From JAOPZW01 sp963707695 (GTDB lineage: Bacteria; Actinomycetota; Thermoleophilia; Solirubrobacterales; Solirubrobacteraceae): DNA of 64,000 bases. Positions 60,244 through 64,000 of this stretch are shown piece by piece. The translations under genes were made by a program, and so were the position numbers. The DNA is taken from assembly GCA_963707695.1 (NCBI GenBank), contig CAVPQY010000003.1:620001-684000 (forward strand), read 5' to 3'. The notes below the pieces were generated by a model, which saw only the letters and a program-made list of their open reading frames with translations, had not been told where the DNA came from and made no database searches. Numbering within the stretch: position 1 is the stretch's first letter; each line of letters begins with the position of its first letter.

Positions 60244-60651
60244 ATGCAGGCCTCCCACCGCTGGAGCGAGGACGCCGCGGAGCTCCGCCTCGAGGTGCAC
60301 GGGCCCAGCGAGCAGGCGATCTTCTGCCAGGCGTTCACCGCGCTGCGCGAGCTGTTCCCGGTCGCCGACGAGGGGGCCGAGACCCCCGTCCAGCGCCGGA
60401 TCGAGGCCGAGGCGGACGACCACCGCATGCTGCTGGCCGAGTGGCTGGCCGAGCTCATCGTGCTCGTCGAGCACGAGCGCCTCACGCTCGACAGGGTCGA
60501 CGGCGTCCGCGTGCTCGACGGCCAGCTCGAGGCGACGGTCCACGCGCGGCCGGGCGATCCGCCGCACCGGCTCAAGGGCGTCGCCTACCACGACCTGGAG
60601 CTCCACCGCGACCGCGCCGGCTGGCGGGCGCGCGTCGTGCTCGACATCTAG
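60244..60651 (+). CDS. Archease family protein
   Basis: The 135-residue protein has the archease fold: HRWSEDAAELRLEVHGPSEQ at the N-terminus, AFTALRELFPV, LLAEWLAELIVLVEHERLTL, and KGVAYHDLELHRDRAGWRAR ending VLDI. The Asp of SEDAA and the terminal Asp bind metal in archeases, which help the RNA ligase RtcB and other tRNA enzymes. RtcB is not in the window. ATG 60244 has a -10-like CAGACT seven bases upstream. It is divergent from citrate synthase. Confidence 0.85.
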   Translation: MQASHRWSEDAAELRLEVHGPSEQAIFCQAFTALRELFPVADEGAETPVQRRIEAEADDHRMLLAEWLAELIVLVEHERLTLDRVDGVRVLDGQLEATVHARPGDPPHRLKGVAYHDLELHRDRAGWRARVVLDI

Positions 60652-60661
60652 CCCCGGGGGG

Positions 60662-62690
60662 TCAGGCGGCGCGGCGCGCCCGGTCCGCGGCCGCGTCCCG
60701 CAGCCAGCCCCGGACGCGCCGGCGCGCCGCGGGGGCGAGGCGGTGGTGGTCGTCGAGCGCCTCGTGCGCGACGCCGGCCGCCCGCGCGGCCGCCTCGACC
60801 GCCGGCAGGTCGAACCCGACGCGCGGGGAGAGGACGAGCACGCGCACGCCCGGCGGCGGTCGCCAGGAGGTCGACGAGGCCCGCCGGCGGTGCCGTGAAG
60901 CCGCAGGGCAGGAGCGGCTCGTCGCCCGACGGGGCCACGAGCGCGGCGGCGGTCACGGCGGGGCAGAGCGCCAGCACGTGCGCGGCGACGAGCGCGCCGG
61001 TCCCGTAGCCGGCCAGCAGCACGCGCCGGCCGTCGACGCCCGGCAGCGCGCCGGCGGCCTCGACGACGGCCTGGGCGTCGGCGACCATCCGCCCCAGCGG
61101 CGACCAGCGGGGGTGGCGGGCGGCGAACCGGGCGCCCTCGGCCAGCCGCGAGCCGGCGCCGAGCGGGTCGTGGCAGGCCACCGCGAAGCCGTCACGGGCG
61201 AGGTCGAGGTGCAGCGGCTCGTCGCCGGCGTGGCCGCCGCGGTAGCCGCCCGCCCGGCTCAGGGCCGGCAGCCAGAGCACGAGCGGCGCGGGCCCGGCGG
61301 GGCGGGCGGCGGCGCCCGCGCGGCCGGGGCCGGGCAGGTGGACGTCGACCGCGACGCCGTCGGCCGTCGACGTCGCCACCCGCACGACGCCGTCGGCGGC
61401 GGGCGCGGGGAGGACGTGCACGGGCGGGTCCGCGTGGGCAGGGCGGGGCGGCCGGCCCGGTCGGGGCCGCGACGGCTCCCCGCCGCGGACGCCGAGCCCG
61501 CGGGCGATCGAGCGCCGGGTCCAGGCCGTGCCCCGGGGACGCCACCCGGGCGGCGGGGCGATCCGCGACGCCGGCCACGGACGCCAGCCGCCGCCGTGCA
61601 GGAGCGCGGGCGCGGACGGGGCGGCGCCACGGCCGAGCAGGACGTGCTCGCCCCAGTCGAGATGCGCCTGCAGCGTCGCGTCGTCCGCGGCGTGGCCGCC
61701 GTCGCGCCAGCGGAGGGTGACCGCGCCGGGCGCGCCCAGGAGCTCCCAGGTGGAGCGGACGGCGGCCACGGTCCGCTCGGCCGCGGCGGTGCTCTCGGCC
61801 TCGTCCCGGAGGGCGACCGACAGCAGGAGCGGTCGCGGCGCGATGCAGGCCAGCAGCTCGTGCGCGTCGGTGGGGAGCCGGTCCTCGCGCCCGGCGAAGA
61901 AGCGCAGGCGCGGGTGGAACCAGTCGGGGTGGCGGCGGGTGAGCCCCTCGACGCCCTCGCCGGCGTGGCGCTCCGCGCAGAGCCGGGCGGGGATCGCGCC
62001 GAGCGCGCCCGAGCTGCTCGAGACGACGGCCGCGAAGCGCTCGTCGTGCGCGGCGGCCACGAGCGCGGCCTTGCCGTCCTCCGCGTGGCCGCCCACGAGG
62101 ACGCGCGCCGGGTCGACCTCCCGGACGTCGCGCAGCGCGTCGAGCGCACGGCTGAGCGCCCAGGCGCGACGCGCCAGGGCCGACCAGTCCGCCCCCTCGA
62201 CGACGGCGGCGACGGCGTCCATGTCGTCGTCGCCCTCACAGGCGGAGACGAGGGCGGCGGCCCACCCCCGCGCCTGCGCCGCGCGGCCCCAGCGCTCGTG
62301 GCGCGTCTGGGTGAGCAGCACGGGGACCGGCCCCTCGGCCTTCGCCGGGAGCAGGAGGCGGACGTGCAGCACGGGCCCGGTGGGCCCGGCCGGGCGCAGG
62401 CGCAGCAGGCGCTCGGTGCCGTGGCCGACCTCCTCGGCGTAGAGCGCAGACGGGGCGGGCGGCATCCCGCCGAGCAGCCAGCGGCGCCAGCGCGTGCGGA
62501 TGGCCGCGCGCCGCCCGGGCCACCCGGCCGGCGAGGCGAGCCCGGCCGAGGGGCACCAGACGTCCGGCCGCGGGCGGAGGCGGTCGAAGTCCGGGGGCTC
62601 CTCGCCCGTGGCCGCCCGCCAGGCGTCGAAGGCCGCGCTGGGCGGCAGCGCGTCCGTGCGGCGCCGGGTGTAGGGCGAGGTGGCGGGCAT
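60662..62690 (-). pseudogene. Two-domain alpha/beta-hydrolase-like protein without nucleophile serines, frameshifted
   Basis: The corrected protein has about 675 residues. Domain 1 (about 80-340) has the CE15/acetyl-xylan-esterase-like core, but its nucleophile elbow, usually GHSRxGK, reads GGHAEDGKAALVAAAH, so Ser is Ala. Domain 2 (about 460-670) has LLAGYGTGALVAAHVLAL, where the GxSxG serine is Gly. Both lack a catalytic nucleophile, although His-containing GGH and DDHH motifs remain. One extra base at 60849-60851 separates the last 60 residues (VRVLVLSPRVGFDLPAVEAA) from the rest. It may be a binding protein. A Crp-type palindrome lies 53 bases upstream. Confidence 0.65.
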
Positions 62691-62742
62691 CCGTGGGTCC
62701 GCAGGTGCAACGGGACGGCGCCCTCCCGTCTTGCGCCGGGGC

Positions 62743-62758
62743 CGTGACGTCGCTCACA
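62743..62758. promoter_or_regulatory. Crp-type palindrome
   Basis: CGTGA-N6-TCACA (plus strand) differs from the Crp/GlxR consensus TGTGA-N6-TCACA by one base. It lies in the 72-base gap upstream of the hydrolase-like gene, 53 bases before its ATG at 62690. Confidence 0.5.
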
Positions 62759-62762
62759 GCGG

Positions 62763-64000
62763 CTAGGCCCGCGCGGGGCTCCCCGTGCGCAGCGCGGCGC
62801 CGGGCAGGCGCAGCACGACGAGCGCCCCGGCCAGCGCGATGGGCGCCGCCACGAGGAACACCTGCTGCACTGCGCCGGTCACCGCCGAGGCCAGGGCCGG
62901 GTCGACGCGCCCGGAGACCCGGCCGCCGGCCGACGTGCCCGCGTGCGCGGCGAAGACGGCGCCGAGGACGGCGGCGCCCACCGCCCCGCCGAGCGCGCGG
63001 AAGAACGTGGCGGCGGCCGTCGCGGTGCCGAGCACCCGCCGGTCGACGGCGTTCTGGACCGCGACCATGAGGACCTGGGAGACCAGCCCGAAGCCCAGGC
63101 CGAACACGACCAGGGCCAGGCACGTGGCGGTCCGCGACCGCTCCGGGGCGGTGGCCGCGAGCCCGAGCAGCGCGACGGACATCGCGGCCAGCCCGGCCGG
63201 TGGGTAGCCGCGGTAGCGGCCGGTCCGCGCGATCCGGCGCCCGGCGACGTTCGTCGAGGCCGTGATGCCGACCATCATGGGGACCAGCAGCAGCCCGGCC
63301 TCGGTCGGGGTCGCGCCGGTGGCCGCCTGGAGGAAGACGGGCACGAACACGACCACCGCGAAGAGCGACGCCGTGGCCAGGAAGAGGCCGGCGGCGGCGA
63401 CGCCGACGGCCGGCGTGCGCAGCAGCGCCAGCGGGACGACCGGGTCCGCCGCCCGTCGCTCCCGGGCGACGAAGGCCGCGCCGAGCCCGCCCGCGGCCGC
63501 GAGGAGGGCCACGACGGTCGCCGAGCCCCACGCGTAGCGGTCGCCGCCCCAGACGCACGCGAGGAGCAGGGCGCACGTCGCGCCCGCCAGCAGCGCCGCG
63601 CCGGCGAGGTCGAGGCGGTGGGCGGGCGGCCCCGGCGCCGGCGCCGGCAGCCGGGCGGCCAGCGCCGCGAGCGCGACCAGCCCGACCGGGAGGTTGACGT
63701 AGAAGACCCAGCGCCAGGCGACGTGCTCGACGAGCACGCCGCCGATGAGCGGCCCGAGGACGGTGGCCCCCGCGAAGGTCGCCGCGATGTAGCCCTGGTA
63801 GCGGCCGCGCTCGCGCGGGGCGACGAGGTCGCCGACGGCGGCCATGGCCAGCGTCATGAGGCCGCCCGCGGCCAGCCCCTGGATCCCGCGCACGACGACG
63901 AGCTGGGTGAGGTCCTGGGCGGCTCCGCACAGCGCGGAGGCGGCCACGAAGCCCGCGAGGGCCGCCTGCAGCAGGCGCTTGCGGCCGTGGCGGTCCCCGA
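62763..64000 (-). CDS. DHA2-family MFS exporter, 5' end outside the window
   Basis: The frame is open to the end of the window; on the minus strand it enters with GDRHGRKRLLQAALAGFVAA, the motif A loop after helix 2, so only helices 1-2 are missing. The visible part has about 12 helices, the motif C region GYIAATFAGATVLGPLIGGV and WRWVFYVNLPVGL, and a Gly/Arg-rich periplasmic loop before the last helix. It belongs to the same family as the exporters at 4513 and 17964, though it is less close to them than they are to each other. The substrate is unknown. Confidence 0.85.
   Translation of the reverse strand, partial: GDRHGRKRLLQAALAGFVAASALCGAAQDLTQLVVVRGIQGLAAGGLMTLAMAAVGDLVAPRERGRYQGYIAATFAGATVLGPLIGGVLVEHVAWRWVFYVNLPVGLVALAALAARLPAPAPGPPAHRLDLAGAALLAGATCALLLACVWGGDRYAWGSATVVALLAAAGGLGAAFVARERRAADPVVPLALLRTPAVGVAAAGLFLATASLFAVVVFVPVFLQAATGATPTEAGLLLVPMMVGITASTNVAGRRIARTGRYRGYPPAGLAAMSVALLGLAATAPERSRTATCLALVVFGLGFGLVSQVLMVAVQNAVDRRVLGTATAAATFFRALGGAVGAAVLGAVFAAHAGTSAGGRVSGRVDPALASAVTGAVQQVFLVAAPIALAGALVVLRLPGAALRTGSPARA

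Noticed and set aside
1..64000. tRNA, rRNA, CRISPR array, insertion sequence or phage genes
   Set aside because: No T-loop-like GGTTCGAATCC, no regularly spaced repeats and no transposase or integrase motif was seen by eye; a tool such as tRNAscan would settle the RNA genes.

Overview
The window is 64 kb of very GC-rich, gene-dense bacterial chromosome. I read it as a high-GC actinobacterium, most likely of the Thermoleophilia/Solirubrobacterales type. The evidence is the codon bias, a single-polypeptide PafB-PafC (WYL) regulator, an Eis-type acetyltransferase, a large LuxR-family (LAL) ATPase regulator, glycolipid-binding and DUF302 proteins, and TA-containing -10 boxes a few bases upstream of start codons. 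The lineage is inferred from gene content only. I saw no tRNA, rRNA, CRISPR array, transposase or phage gene. There is no gene-free stretch over 300 bases; the longest are 10792-11041 and 54165-54384.

Layout. 1-4.5 kb: a broken Thr/Pro-rich extracytoplasmic protein, a two-helix ion-channel-like protein, a SpoU RNA methyltransferase, a DoxX-like protein and a GAF/HD-GYP/GGDEF-like protein with degenerate active sites. 4.5-11 kb (mostly minus strand): a DHA2-type exporter, the molybdate transporter modABC, an L,D-transpeptidase and a PHA-synthase-like hydrolase. 11-21 kb: a STAS protein, a hydrolase, the LAL regulator, a metzincin protease that has lost its 5' end against a second DHA2 exporter, a YhaM-like OB/HD ribonuclease and a DUF302 protein. 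21-28 kb: fused PafBC, a glycolipid-binding protein, a Tex30-like hydrolase, two small zinc-ribbon proteins, a flavin-binding protein and a secreted RTX-repeat protein. 28-34 kb: a dTDP-rhamnose cluster (rmlA-rmlD-rmlB, no rmlC), a lipoprotein, TetR, a family 5 uracil-DNA glycosylase and a UPF0104 membrane protein. 34-43 kb: a secreted lipase, an OmpR-type two-component system facing a secreted protein, and the helicase Lhr. 43-54 kb: two YihY membrane proteins, MarR, SDR, CrtI-like oxidoreductase, DUF1059, Nei, a GDPD phosphodiesterase, a tandem pair of unrecognised secreted proteins, Crp, NUDIX, ASCH, Eis and a broken membrane protein. 54-64 kb: CIRCE-groES-groEL, an ECF sigma/anti-sigma pair, MarR, citrate synthase, archease, a two-domain hydrolase-like protein without nucleophile serines, and a third DHA2 exporter cut by the window end.

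Three patterns cross the whole window. First, at least six genes are interrupted by single extra bases, most of them in G or C runs. The otherwise intact downstream frames point to homopolymer errors in the assembly more than to real gene decay, though I cannot prove it. Second, a TA-containing -10-like hexamer lies 5-9 bases upstream of about 17 start codons with no ribosome-binding site, which suggests widespread leaderless transcripts. Third, four convergent gene pairs end in one shared CTAG, with a TAG stop on each strand.

How the genes work together. modABC imports molybdate. The rml genes make most of the dTDP-rhamnose pathway. PafBC, UDGb, Nei and Lhr form a dispersed DNA-damage and repair theme. 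GroESL is under HrcA/CIRCE control. The two-component system, Crp, ECF sigma, STAS, LAL, TetR and MarR proteins give a dense regulatory layer. Several specific operators can be proposed from sequence: 11-base phased repeats next to the response regulator, a long inverted repeat at the lipase start, and a Crp-type palindrome upstream of the two-domain hydrolase-like gene.
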